A DNA stretch of 64,000 nucleotides from Lolium rigidum (taxonomy: Eukaryota > Streptophyta > Magnoliopsida > Poales > Poaceae): the NCBI RefSeq assembly GCF_022539505.1, contig NC_061510.1, forward strand, positions 32,699,047 to 32,763,046, in the 5' to 3' direction. A model generated the notes under the pieces. The model was not told where the DNA came from. It searched no databases and saw nothing but the letters and a program-made list of their open reading frames with translations. A program made the position numbers and the translations under genes. This document shows positions 24,301 to 36,102 of this stretch, piece after piece. Each line of letters opens with the position of its first letter. Position 1 is the first letter of the stretch.

Positions 24301-27300
24301 AGCTAATGCAAATTTGGTAAATAAAATTAATCCTAACATTTTACTTAGTTATTGAATAGTTAAAATTTAATTTTGAAACTTCATTAATTATTGAATTCAA
24401 ATTGTATGTTAAATAATTGAAATGGCATAATTAATAGGGTTAAAAAATAAGTGAATTTTTATTTTGACACACATTTTTGTTTTATATTTTATTTGAATAG
24501 AGTTTATTTTTGTGAGCATTTTGATATATTATTCATATTTTTCTGAGTTGAAATGAATTTAATCTATTTACGTAAAGTTTCAGCTATTTAGTGGTTTTTT
24601 TAAATTAAAACGAAAATACTAAATGTACCGTGACGAGATCTACCTCTACTCACGCGATCGGTGGGGCTTGTCTCCACGTCGGATGCCACGCGAGCAACGA
24701 CCGGTCAAAGTGGACTGGGCTGTTGACCGCACCGGCGTTTAACCGCCGGCGGCCAGGGCACGGTGGCGCCGCCGATTTACGGCCTCCCGAGATGCGCGGC
24801 TAGGCTCTACTGAACGAGTACAACGAGGTGAATCGAATGGTGGTGATGGTTTAGCGAGGGGATCACCGAAGCTACGCCGGCGACCATGTCCCGCGGTGGT
24901 TTACTCCGGCGAGCACACGAACTACGGCTACGGTTGATGCCAGGAAGCAATAGAGGGGTCCAGAGATGCGCAAGCTCACCCTGGTGCCTCCCAGGTAGAT
25001 GCCGATGTCGATTGGAGACGGCATCGAGCTCAACTTCGTCGATTCCGGCGATGTGCGCGGGAGAAGATCTTGAAATTGGCCGCACTCGGACCTCCCTGGA
25101 TGCTCGGCTTGGCTCGTAGAACGATGACGTCGAGGCGCACCTCCTCGACCTCACGGCAAGCTCCGGGGTGGCCTCAATCGTTGGCTTCGTGCTCGACGCC
25201 GGCAAGCGATCGAGGAAGAAATCGAGGGCTAGAGAGATGCTTGAGGGAAATGGATGGTTGGATGAGATCGAGGGGTGCTCGGCGGTGCTTTCCCCCTATT
25301 TATAGGCCGAGGGAGCTCGCGAGGCCTCGACACGGCGACGATGACGGTCAGGAGGTGGCGGTGCCTGGAGAGTTCATATGGGCGAAGATCTTTTGCTTCT
25401 GGATATGCTCGGACACGAGATGTATAGGGAGTGGTTCTGGAAGCTTCTGCGGCGTCCGGGGCGTGCTTATCGTCGACGAGGTCGTGGCCTCTCGGCCTCG
25501 CCGCGCTGTCGTGCTCGGAGACGACGACGATGAGTCTTTTCTCCTCGCACGAATATTAAAGCAAGCGAAACGGTATTTGGACGTGGGCTGGACTGCTCAT
25601 GGGCCTTGGCATGGGCTGCTGCTGGGTTGGCTTCGGGCTGCTGCGGTCCAGGTAAGGTAAGTCCTCTCTCTCTTCTCTTTTCTATTTATTTTCTGTTTTA
25701 TTTTCTGATTTGAATTGCTAGTTGAATTCAAATTTGAATTTGTTCTATTTTGCAGGTTCTAAAATATTTGATTGTCAATATAACTTGATGATAATGCCTA
25801 CTTTGCATAGTCTTGTTGTTGAAACAAATATTTAGTTAGGACTTAATTGATATCTTGTGAGGCTTGAGTAAAGTATTAATGGTTTAGTTATTTATTTCAA
25901 TTCCCTTTTTAATTTAGGAACCAAATCCATTTAAATGGTTTGAAATTTAGAACATGTGAATGGTAAAAATATTATTAGGTTAAACTAGTGTGCTTAACAA
26001 TATTGATTGTTCATATCTATTCTCATTATGGTTGAAGTTTCAATTAAATGGTGTTGTGAATAGAATGAGTTTATGATTTCATGTGGGTTCTTAGGGTTTA
26101 AGAAGATGGTTAAGAAAGTTCTATAATCATTAATATGGTTTTAGCAAACTTTATCTTGAATTATACTTGTGATCCATGATACACAAGTGGGAACATAATA
26201 TTTTATGTGGGGTGGATACTACATGAAAAGGTTTAGGGTTTTGGGAATACTTCACTAATTGAAGTATTAAATAGGCATGAGGTATGGCAGGGGTTCTTTT
26301 CATGATCCCAATTGGTACTTGGATTCAAATGTGGTCTAGGGTTTTCTTTGGGATTTCTCATGTAATACACAAGCTAGAATTGGGTATAAGCATAAGCTTT
26401 GATTATGTTTTATTGGCTAGCTAGGGTTACTCCTCCACACAAGGCATGAGGATTGGTGCTGGGGTTAACTACTAGTGATATACTTATTATTTTATGTGAT
26501 AGATGAGATCTAGTAATCATATGGTTTAACTTATCATCTAGGTCTACAAGATATGATCATGCATTAGACAAGATCCACTCATTCCTCACTAATCCTTCTT
26601 TAATATTTCTCTCACTTCTCAATGTCTTGGAATAGCCTAAGGTCCTACTCAAGAGATGATGATATGATCCTCTAAATATATGGTTTTCCTAGGAATTCTA
26701 CCTTGCAATCTTATGTAGCTTGTTCTTCGGAAATCTGATAAACCTGCATCTTGTGGTATGCCTCCACCTCCTAGCTTCTTCATCTTGATCCTAGCTAATT
26801 CACATGGAAGGTCTCAAGTGTTTGGTTTCCTTGTAGCATGGTACAAGGTGTCCAAATGGGTGAAGGGTGTGGCTCTATTTATAGGCTTGGGCAAGCTCTA
26901 GTATCATGACACCTAGGTGGGTGACTCTTGTTTTGGTGGGATGAGTAAGGTGCTTGGTTGTCATGCTCTAATCCATAGCAATCCTTTGAGCATGAGGTGG
27001 CATAGCTTGGAAAGCAAGTCATGTAGATATTTTCATCCCATGTGGCAAGATCATTATCCTCTCCTATGATTTATTTTTGGATAGCCAAGTGGCATTTGTT
27101 ACTAAATATCTTGTGGATGGTTTTATTATTGTGGATGAGTCACTAGATCATATTGGATTGGATTTATATTATAATATTGATCAAAAGATTAAGGTTGAAG
27201 GTTATTCCTCAAATTTGGATAGTTGGTGTTTGATTTCACCAAGGCATGATCATAAGTGTTTCAAAATACTCATAGTCAGTTTGATTCAAATAGTTTGAAC

Positions 27301-27537
27301 TATAAATCGTAATGTAAATGGATTTAGTTTTATGATATTTCATATACTTAATAAGTTATGATTTAAATAAGAATGTGTGGCTTTTATGCACTTTAGACCT
27401 CGTGGTTTACCTTATTTGGTAATAAGTTTAGAAGTGAATTAATTTACACACAAAGGTAGTTGCTAACTTTTAAGTGTTAATAAGTTAGGCTTCGATTCTT
27501 AAAGAATGTGTTGTTGTAAATATAATTCCATTTGATC
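21381..27537 (-). repeat. LARD-2 5' LTR (6.16 kb, outer end cut)
   Basis: Ends on the minus strand in GGGTCATCACA at 21381. AT-rich except for a GC-rich block at 24640-25660. On the minus strand a CTATAAATAG box (25296-25305) is followed by this GC-rich leader and by a donor-like CCAG|GTGAG near 24980. Frames in the block (for example 25070-25660) lack homology and are taken as leader, not genes. Confidence 0.75.
25296..25305 (-). promoter_or_regulatory. TATA box of the LARD-2 LTR
   Basis: Minus-strand CTATAAATAG at the upstream edge of the GC-rich leader. If used, U3 would extend from the LTR start to here and R/U5 would cover the remaining 3.9 kb. Confidence 0.5.
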
Positions 27538-27871
27538 AAGCAGGACCACCAAGTATTCGTACACCCCGTACGGATCATGGGTGGATCGGCTCTTTGAGCC
27601 GATTCACGGGATAACCCGAGAGCCGATCGAGGCTCGTATTTAACGTTTACATGTATGCCCTGCGCAGAAACTAAGCGAGGCAATCTCATCACCTTCCCCG
27701 ACCGGGTATAGGTCGGGTGGCACGCCCTTGCACTTCGCAACGCCGCGTGTGACCAGAAGAGCATTGCGGGCCGTCGCTCGGAGGGGTCTCAGCCAGCCGC
27801 AGCTCTAGGCTCCCCCCGGCTCTACAGTGTTGACAAGGCCGCTGCCCGCCGGTGGGTTTTGGCAGTCAACA
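27538..27871 (+). mobile_element. 3' fragment of a Gypsy LTR
   Basis: GC-rich sequence with GAGCCGATCGAGGCTCGTA and ACCGGGTATAGGTCGGGTGG, ending …GGCAGTCAACA, a plausible LTR terminus. The junction at 27871 falls within LARD-1 LTR sequence (AAAACTTAATTATAAAATAA). It therefore seems to be the right end of an element once inserted in that LTR, with its left part lost. Confidence 0.5.
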
Positions 27872-28067
27872 AAAACTTAATTATAAAATAAGAAATACGA
27901 GAAGGGAGAATAGAGTAGGGTTTTATTTAAAAGAATAGACAAGAGAGGGTTATAAAATAATTTTATTATGTTGAAAAACATGGATGATATGATGCATATG
28001 CCATGATGATGCACAAAAGAAAAACAACAAACAAATCTAATATGGGATACTACCCTGGGCCGTTACA
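27872..28067 (-). repeat. LARD-1 LTR1, 196-bp remnant
   Basis: Only the first 196 bp of the LTR in its own sense remain, matching 32083-32278. Truncated on the left by the LTR fragment at 27538-27871. Confidence 0.85.
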
Positions 28068-28536
28068 ATCGACACCACTAACAAGGAATCTCGCCCCGAG
28101 ATTCCACGTCCAGGTACGGGGGAAGAGAGGTGAACTATCGGATCTTCTGGCGACGTGTCGAGCTCCTCGACACCACTAACAAGATGTCTTGCTCCAGCTT
28201 GGGCGGTCGACACCACTAACAAGAAGTCGTGGTTCCGCTGTTGATGATGCGCTTCCGTCGGAATCCTCAAAAGATCGAACCTATTAGGATAAGGAAAAGA
28301 TCATCCAAACCTACGTCGGAACCTAAGACTCGGAGAAACAGATAAGAGAGAAGACTCAAAACTCGCAAAGGTAAGAGGAGAAAGAATATAGATAAGGAGA
28401 AAAATACAGAGCTAATCAGATCTATCCAACGAGTTTTCAGAAAATAGTTTTGACACTAGACACAACGTCGGTTGGCAAGGTTATCCTACAGGCTGGACTA
28501 GTGGGGTACCGTCAACCTGAGGCTCTGATACCAACT
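28068..28536 (-). other. LARD-1 interior 1 (469 bp)
   Basis: Contains three direct copies of the 17-mer TCGACACCACTAACAAG (28069-28085, 28167-28183, 28207-28223), an inverted repeat GGAATCTCG…CGAGATTCC (28085-28106) where a polypurine tract would be expected, and a primer site complementary to tRNA-Met at 28521-28533. Non-coding. Confidence 0.8.
28521..28533 (-). other. LARD-1 primer-binding site (tRNA-Met), interior 1
   Basis: Minus-strand TGGTATCAGAGCC, 3 bp from the LTR at 28537. The same site recurs in interiors 2 and 4. In interior 3 it is damaged (GGCTCGATACCA on the plus strand, 41803-41814) by loss at a CTG. Confidence 0.85.
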
Positions 28537-31500
28537 TGTGACGCCCCGGAACCGGTATCCTGAGGATTCCAGCGATCCCGCCGAAATCCGCACGATAACG
28601 ATTCCGACACGCCCTCCGACACGACGTGCGCGACGAATCACACACGTGATGCCAGAGGAATTAACACGAGCGGTAACATTACAACAGGATTACAATAGAG
28701 CCCACAAGATACATATATTACAACGACGACTCCAACGAGTCAAGATACAAATATTCAATACAAAGATCCGAATCATACGAGAAGATCAAATACGTCCGAG
28801 TACGAACAAGATACAAATTGGACTAAGAGTCCCGAAGATAACCGATGGCGTCCATAACCCTGCCCAGGCCAAGCCGGAAGGGTAACCTTGCTAACGTCGT
28901 CATCTCGTACCTGTCAAAGTCGGGCCATCGAATGCCGACAAGAGGGAGGAAGCAAAAGAGAAAGGGGAAAAGGCGAGAGTAAGTACCAAGGAACGAACTC
29001 CGGCACGTACTTAGCGAGACTAGAAATGGCTATGCTCGCCGGGCGAGTATAGATATATATCGCCTGGGGCTATATGGTGGGTTTAGCGGCAACAAAACTA
29101 TAACCAATGGAGACACGCTACAACATCCGTCTACTCAGAGAAGATAAGAGAGCGCATAAGGTAACAGATAAATACTACACAAACATAACCCAACCGATTA
29201 CACATATCCCCTTCAACAATTGCGAAGAGGCAATGTAAAAGGCACTCAACGGTGGATAAGTTTTATTAGGTATCGGTTGTAGTAATGCTATATTACTATG
29301 CAAGTTATTATCAGATTATTAGCAACAAGATAACGGTGTAAGTTGTTCTATGATCAAGCTATACAATTCCAAGTCGTCCATAACCGCGGCCACGGCTTAT
29401 CGATAAGATGTACACCCTGCAGGGGTTGCCCAAATGTAACCATACGCATGCTCGACCCACTTACGACAGGTGGATGTCTCACAACAAGACCGTTCCCGGT
29501 TCAACAAGAAAGTCTAGGGGGCCACCCGACTAAGCTACCCGTAACGAAGTCCGGCCGTACTCCGAAGCGGACTCATGGTTTGCGTTAACGGCTAGGCGTG
29601 CAAACCACACGCTTCGCTAAACGTTCCGCGGGGTACAGTACAGAATATAAACACTCGAAGGCAACAGGAAGTAAACACCCGAAGGAAAAAGTAAGTAAAG
29701 CATGGCATACATGGCATAGGCAAATAAAACCAAGGTTGTGGCCCCCTTTTCAACTGACTTGAGAAAAGGTAAAGGGTGAGGGGGTCCCAATAATCGTCCC
29801 CACGCATGGGTAGAGCGCTCAATCTCGGAACAGATAACAAGAACTCGGGTCCTAGGGGACATTAGCGAGTCAAAGTTCCGATGCTTTCGCAAAGGGGCTC
29901 ACGAGATGCCTCGCTTACAATTTTAGTTGTTAACAATTAAGTAAAGCATGTGTATCTCCAACAACCGATATAGCATGTGATAACCTCCCAACAACCCAAC
30001 ATATCTCGATAACTGATTGAGATAAACAACGGATCCTAAACACGCCTACGACTCGCAAGGCTCAAACATCAAGCAACGGCTATGGATAAGGAATGGTGCA
30101 TATAGGATTATTATGGTAAACAAGTGAATAGGACACGTGACTCGATAAAGAATCGCAACATAAGGATAGCAATGCGAGGGAGAGAGTAAAATAGGTGAAG
30201 AGAGAGGGCTCGCCTGTGAAAAGCTGCAGAAGAACTTGTCGTATCTCACATCATCACTTCGTGGTCCTATCCGGGAAGAAGCAAATGCTACAACAGACAT
30301 CGGATGCAAATCTTACAACTACGGAATAAGAACCGGCATGATCTAGATGATATGCATGACATGGCAAGGATGATGCGATGCACTTATCCAATTTAATCGG
30401 GGTCGGAATCCGAACAAACAAATTATGTTGGAGTTGCATTTTCTACCGGCAAAGTTAATTGTTGATTAGCATGGCAAACATGGCAGGGGTGCGCTACTTC
30501 AATATTAAACGGAGCAGGGAAAACCATAGTCGGTATCCGAAATACTCCGCATATATGTTAGGTGGTATGCACGAATTATCACGTCACGACATGATGCGAG
30601 ATGCTAACAGATGTATGGATGGCATATTCATGTTCCTCTCATTTTTCTGATCAATTTTCATATATAACATGTTTTAATTCAAGTTAGCATTTAAAAGATA
30701 TTAATTTTGCAAGTTTAAAGCATTTTCTGGAATTTCTGGAAAAACAGAGAAAAGGGAAACTTTTTATACCCAGGGGCTCTAGCCACAACGGCCGACAAGC
30801 GGGGCCGGAGAGGCCGACGCGGCAGCCGACCAAGCGAGGGGCCCGGGTTGCTTCACAGGGGTTCCAGGGGGTTTTCTAGGAAAAGCTCAGAGACAAGGGC
30901 GCCGGGTTAGATAGACAAAGCTGCAGGGGGGTGTCTCGTAAAGGGAACAGATCCAGATCCGAGGACGGTTTCTCACCCAGGGCAGATCTAGCTGATCCGG
31001 GCGACGGGTGGGCCCGAGGGGACGACATGGAGGCCACGCCGGCAGACCATGTCCGCACGCGCTGAAGATGTTCGACGCGAGGACGATGCCGCACGCGTCG
31101 CAGGTAGGTCGGTCACCGCGGCAGCGCACAAGCGCGCGGGCGCCGTAGGGGCTCCCGAGAAGTGCCGAAGGGCGTCGGGGAAGCGCGCCGTTGTCGCGGA
31201 CGTCAAGGAGGGGCGCCACCGGTTGGGGGTCGTCGGAGCGCCGACGAGCGGAGGAAACCTCGCGGCGGCGACCGGTCGGCATCAACACGACCGGGAGAAA
31301 GAGGAAGGAAACCAGAGGAGGAAGAGGTCCAGGAGGTTGCGCGGCTCACCAGGAAGCCGACGGCGTGCTCAGGAGGGGCGGAGGAGGACCAACACGGCTG
31401 GGATCGAGGAAAAACCGCGGCGGCCAGAGCGAGGAATTGGCGAAAACGGTGGCGATTCACAGCTCCTCGGTTAGATTGCGAGCACCAGGTTGAAGAGGAG

Positions 31501-32278
31501 GTCGAGGCGCACCTCCTGGTGGTATCTGTGTGGTGGCGGACATGGTGGAACGGCAGCGCGCCGACGAGGGGGGCGCGGTGGTGCTCGGTGGCTTGACAGA
31601 GAAGAGAGAAAAAGGGGAAGAAAAGGAGGCGGCGGCGCAAGGAGGGAAGAGGAGGGTTGGCGCTAGGGTTTTCTGGGCAGAGGATAAAGAAGAGGGGGGG
31701 AGGCATGTGGTGGCGTCGGTGGTGGAGGACCAGGGCACTCACGCCCTCTGCGTGACTGCTCGAAGAAGACGACAAGGGGAGGAGAAAAGAGAGAGTGAAG
31801 GGGTACGGGCTGGTTGGTGGGCTAGGCCGCCGGGGTGGTTCTGGGGCCGGAAGGAAAAAGGAGAGGGAGAAAAGAAGGGCCACCCGGGTGGGCTGGTCGG
31901 ATAGGTTAGGGTTTGGGGCTTTCTCCTTTTCTCTTTTTATTTAAAACCTTTGAATTAAAAATCTTTTCTCGTTTTGAATTCGAGGCAAGGTGAGAGGTAG
32001 ATTCCAAAGTAGTTTTCAAAATATTTACTTTATTTGTAACAAAAGCAAACCACCTTTATATTACAAAAATTTATTTGTTGGAAAAACTTAATTATAAAAT
32101 AAGAAATACGAGAAGGGAGAATAGAGTAGGGTTTTATTTAAAAGAATAGACAAGAGAGGGTTATAAAATAATTTTATTATGTTGAAAAACATGGATGATA
32201 TGATGCATATGCCATGATGATGCACAAAAGAAAAACAACAAACAAATCTAATATGGGATACTACCCTGGGCCGTTACA
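28537..32278 (-). repeat. LARD-1 LTR2 (3,742 bp, full length)
   Basis: Complete LTR with 5' TGTAACGGCCC and 3' GGGGCGTCACA in its own sense. A GC-rich block at 30780-31900 resembles a transcribed leader: minus-strand AT-rich TATA-like TAAATAAAAAG (31933-31943) lies upstream, and a donor-like CTGGGTGAG lies near 30975. A second TATA candidate, TATAAAAAG, is at 30771-30778. Frames in the block are Ser/Arg/Pro-rich, change between copies and have no homology, so no gene is called. Confidence 0.85.
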
Positions 32279-32747
32279 ATCGACACCACTAACAAGGAAT
32301 CTCGCCCTGAGATTCCACGTCCAGGTACGGGGGGAGAGAGGTGAACTATCGGATCTTCTGGCGACGTGTCGAGCTCCTCGACACCACTAACAAGATGTCT
32401 TGCTCCAGCTTGGGCGGTCGACACCACTAACAAGAAGTCGTGGTTCCGCTGTTGATGATGCGCTTCCGTCGGAATCCTCAAAAGATCGAACCTATTAGGA
32501 TAAGGCAAAGATCATCCAAACCTACGTCGGAACCTAAGACTCGGAGAAACAGATAAGAGAGAAGACTCAAAACTCGCAAAGGTAAGAGGAGAAAGAATAT
32601 AGATAAGGAGAAAAATACAGAGCTAATCAGATCTATCCAACGAGTTTTCAGAAAATAGTTTTGACACTAGACACAACGTCGGTTGGCAAGGTTATCCTAC
32701 AGGCTGGACTAGTGGGGTACCGTCAACCTGAGGCTCTGATACCAACT
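32279..32747 (-). other. LARD-1 interior 2 (469 bp)
   Basis: Near-identical to interior 1, including the three 17-mers and the tRNA-Met primer site. The hairpin has one change (GCCCTGAG for GCCCCGAG). Confidence 0.8.
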
Positions 32748-35700
32748 TGTGACGCCCCGAAACCGGTATCCTGAGGATTCCAGCGATCCCGCCGAAATCC
32801 GCACGATAACGATTCCGACACGCCCTCCGACACGACGTGCGCGACGAATCACACACGTGATGCCAGAGGAATTAACACGAGCGGTAACATTACAACAGGA
32901 TTACAATAGAGCCCACAAGATACATATATTACAACGACGACTCCAACGAGTCAAGATACAAATATTCAATACAAAGATCCGAATCATACAGAAGATCAAA
33001 TACGTCCGAGTACGAACAAGATACAAATTGGACTAAGAGTCCTGAAGATAACCAGATGGCGTCCATAACCCCGCCCGTGCCAAGCCGGAAGGGTAACCTT
33101 GCTAACGTCGTCATCTCGTACCGTCAAAGTCGGGCCATCGGTTGCCGACAAGAGGGAGGAAGCAAAAGAGAAAGGGGAAAAGGCGAGAGTAAGTACCAAG
33201 GAACGAACTCCGGCACGTACTTAGCGAGACTAGAAATGGCTATGCTCGCCGGGCGAGTATAGATATATATCGCCTGGGGCTATATGGTGGGTTTAGCGGC
33301 AACAAAACTATAACCAATGGAGACACGCTACAACATCCGTCTACTCGGAGAAGATAAGAGAGCGCATAAGGTAACGAGATAAATACTACACAAACATAAC
33401 CCAACCGATTACACATATCCCCTTCAACAATTGCGAAGAGGCAATGTAAAAGGCACTCAACGGTGGATAAGTTTTATTAGGTATCGGTTGTAGTAATGCT
33501 ATATTACTATGCAAGTTATTATCAGATTATTAGCAACAAGATAACGGTGTAAGTTGTTCTATGATCAAGCTATACAATTCCAAGTCGTCCATAACCGCGG
33601 ACACGGCTTATCGATAAGATGTACACCCCGCAGGGGTTGCCCAAATGTAACCATACGCATGCTCGACCCACTTACGACAGGTGGATGTCTCACAACAAGA
33701 CCGTTCCCAGCTCAACAAGAAAGTCTAGGGGGGCCACCCGACTAAGCTACCCGTGACGAAGTCCGGCCGTACTCCGAAGCGGACTCAGGGTTTGCGTTAA
33801 CGGCTAGGCGTGCAAACCACACGCTTCGCTAAACGTTCCGCGGGGTAAAGTACAAAATATAAACACCCGAAGGCAACATGAAGTAAACACCCGAAGGAAA
33901 AAGTAAGTAAAGCATGGCATACATGGCATAAGCAAATAAAACCAAGGTTGTGGCCCCCTTTTCAACTGACTTGAGAAAAGGTAAAGGGTGAGGGGGGTCC
34001 CAATAAACGTCCCCACGCATGGGTAGAGCGCTCAATCTCGGAACGGATAACAAGAACTCGGGTCCTAGGGGACATTAGCGAGTCAAAGTTCCGATGCTTT
34101 CGCAAAGGGGCTCACGGATGCCTCTCGCTTACAATTTTAGTTGTTAACAATTAAGTAAAGCATGTGTATCTCCAACAACCGATATAGCATGTGATAACCT
34201 CCCAACAACCCAACATATCTCGATAACGGATCGAGATAAACAACGAGATCCTAAACACGCCTACGACTCGCAAGGCTCAAACATCAAGCAACGGCTATGG
34301 ATAAGGAATGGTGCATATAGGATTATTATGGTAAACAAGTGAATAGGACACGTGACTCGATAAAGAATCGCAACATAAGGATAGCAATGCGAGGGAGAGA
34401 GTAAAATAGGTGAAGAGAGAGGGCTCGCTCGTGAAAAGCTGCAGAAGAACTTGTCGTATCTCACATCATCACTTCGTGGTCCTATCCGGGAAGAAGCAAA
34501 TGCTACAACAGACATCGGATGCAAATCTTACAACTACGGAATAAGAACCGGCATGATCAAGATGATATGCATGACATGGCAAGGATGATGCGATGCACTT
34601 ATCCAATTTAATCGGGGTCGGAATCCCGAACAAACAAATTATGTTGGAGTTGCATTTTCTACCGGCAAAGTTAATTGTTGATTAGCATGGCAAACATGGC
34701 AGGGGTGCGCTACTTCAATATTAAACGGAGCAGGGAAAACCATAGTCGGTATCCGAAATACTCCGCATATATGTTAGGTGGTATGCACGAATTATCACGT
34801 CACGACATGATGCGAGATGCTAACGGATGTATGGATGGCATATTCATGTTCCTCTCATTTTTCTGATCAATTTTCATATATAACATGTTTTAATTCAAGT
34901 TAGCATTTAAAAGATATTAATTTTGCAAGTTTAAAGCATTTTCTCGGAATTTACGGAAAAACAGAGAAAAGGAAACTTTTTATACCCGTGGGGCTCTAGC
35001 CACAACGGGCTGACAAGCGGGGCCAGAGAGGCCGACGCGGCAGCTGACCAAGCGAGAGGGGCCCGGGTTGCTTCACGGGGGTTCCGGGGGTTTTCTAGGA
35101 AAAGCTCGGAGACAAGGGCGCCGGGTTAGATAGACAAAGCTGCGGGGGGTGTACGTAGAAGGGAACAGATCCGGATCCGAGGACGGTTTCTCACCCGGGG
35201 CAGATCTAGCCGATCCGGCTGACAGGTGGGCCCGAGGGGACGACATGGAGGCCACGCTGGCAGACCATGTCTGCACGCGCTGAAGATGTTCGACGCGAGG
35301 ACGATGCCGCACACGTCGCAGGTAGGTCGGTCACCGCGGCAGCGTACAAGCGCGGGCTCCCAGGAAGTGCTGAAGGGCGTCGGGGAAGCGCGCCGTTGTC
35401 GCGGACGTCAAGGAGGGGGCGCCACCGGTTGGGGGTCGTCGGAGCGCGGACAGCGGAGGAAACCTGCGGCGGCGACGGTCGGCATCAACACGACTGGGAG
35501 AAAGAGGAAGGAAACCAGAGGAGGAAGAGGTCCAGGAGGTTGCGCGGCTCACCAGGAAGCCGACGGCGTGCTCAGGAGGGGCGGAGGAGGACCAACACGG
35601 CTGGGATCGAGGAAAAACCGCGTCGGCCAGAGCGAGGAATTGGCGAAAACGGCGGCGATTCACAGCTCATCGGTTCGATTGCGAGCACCAGGTTGAAGAG

Positions 35701-35849
35701 GAGGTCGAGGCGCACCTCCTGGTGGTATCTGTGTGGTGGCGGACATGGTGGAACGGCAGCGCGCCGACGAGGGGGGCGCGGTGGTGCTCGGTGGCTTGAC
35801 AGAGAAGAGAGAAAAAGGGGAAGAAAAGGAGGCGGCGGCGCAAGGAGGG

Positions 35850-36028
35850 TGTTAGCGGCAACTGCCTTGACCCAGTCCAGCGCACCTTCTCCTGCCGGTG
35901 CATACACGACGCCCACTCGCCGCACCTCGCGCACGCCCTGCGCTCTGTAACTTGTACCTGATGTAACACTATATAAACAGATGAATACAATGAGAAGCAC
36001 TCAAGGTGCATTACTCCACTCGTCTTCA
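35850..36028 (+). repeat. Copia 5' LTR
   Basis: TGTTAGCGGCAACTGCC…CACTCGTCTTCA. It holds a TATA box (CTATATAAACAG near 35972) close to its end, leaving a short R-U5 region. Confidence 0.95.
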
Positions 36029-36040
36029 TGGTATCAGACG
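36029..36040 (+). other. Copia primer-binding site (tRNA-Met)
   Basis: TGGTATCAGACG follows the 5' LTR directly and is complementary to the 3' end of tRNA-Met over its first ten bases. Confidence 0.85.
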
Positions 36041-36102
36041 CCATCTTCATCTAGCGCCTGTCTCTCGCTCTCTTCCGCTGCCCAACCGCACCTTGCTCTG
36101 CC

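Larger units (their letters stand above)
17917..27537 (-). mobile_element. LARD-2: long-LTR, non-coding retrotransposon derivative
   Basis: Minus orientation. 5' LTR is 21381-27537, tRNA-Met primer site 21367-21378, interior 18430-21380 (2,951 bp), polypurine tract 18430-18442, and 3' LTR 17917-18429 cut by the gap. 17917-18196 and 27258-27537 are near-identical at a constant offset of 9,341, which proves the LTR pairing. The 5' LTR lacks the first 230 bp or so present in the 3' LTR (18197-18429) because another LTR fragment abuts at 27538. The full LTR would be about 6.4 kb. No gag or pol domain is present in any frame, which fits a LARD dependent on enzymes from other elements. Confidence 0.8.

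Noticed and set aside
25070..25660. 196-codon frame in the LARD-2 LTR
   Set aside because: GC-rich low-complexity composition, no homology seen, and antisense to the inferred leader of the LTR.
31203..31883. Ser/Pro/Arg-rich open frames in the GC-rich block of the LARD-1 LTRs (also 35267-35950, 47164-47814)
   Set aside because: Both strands are open, the frames differ between LTR copies, and no copy keeps one product. This fits GC-rich leader sequence, not a gene.
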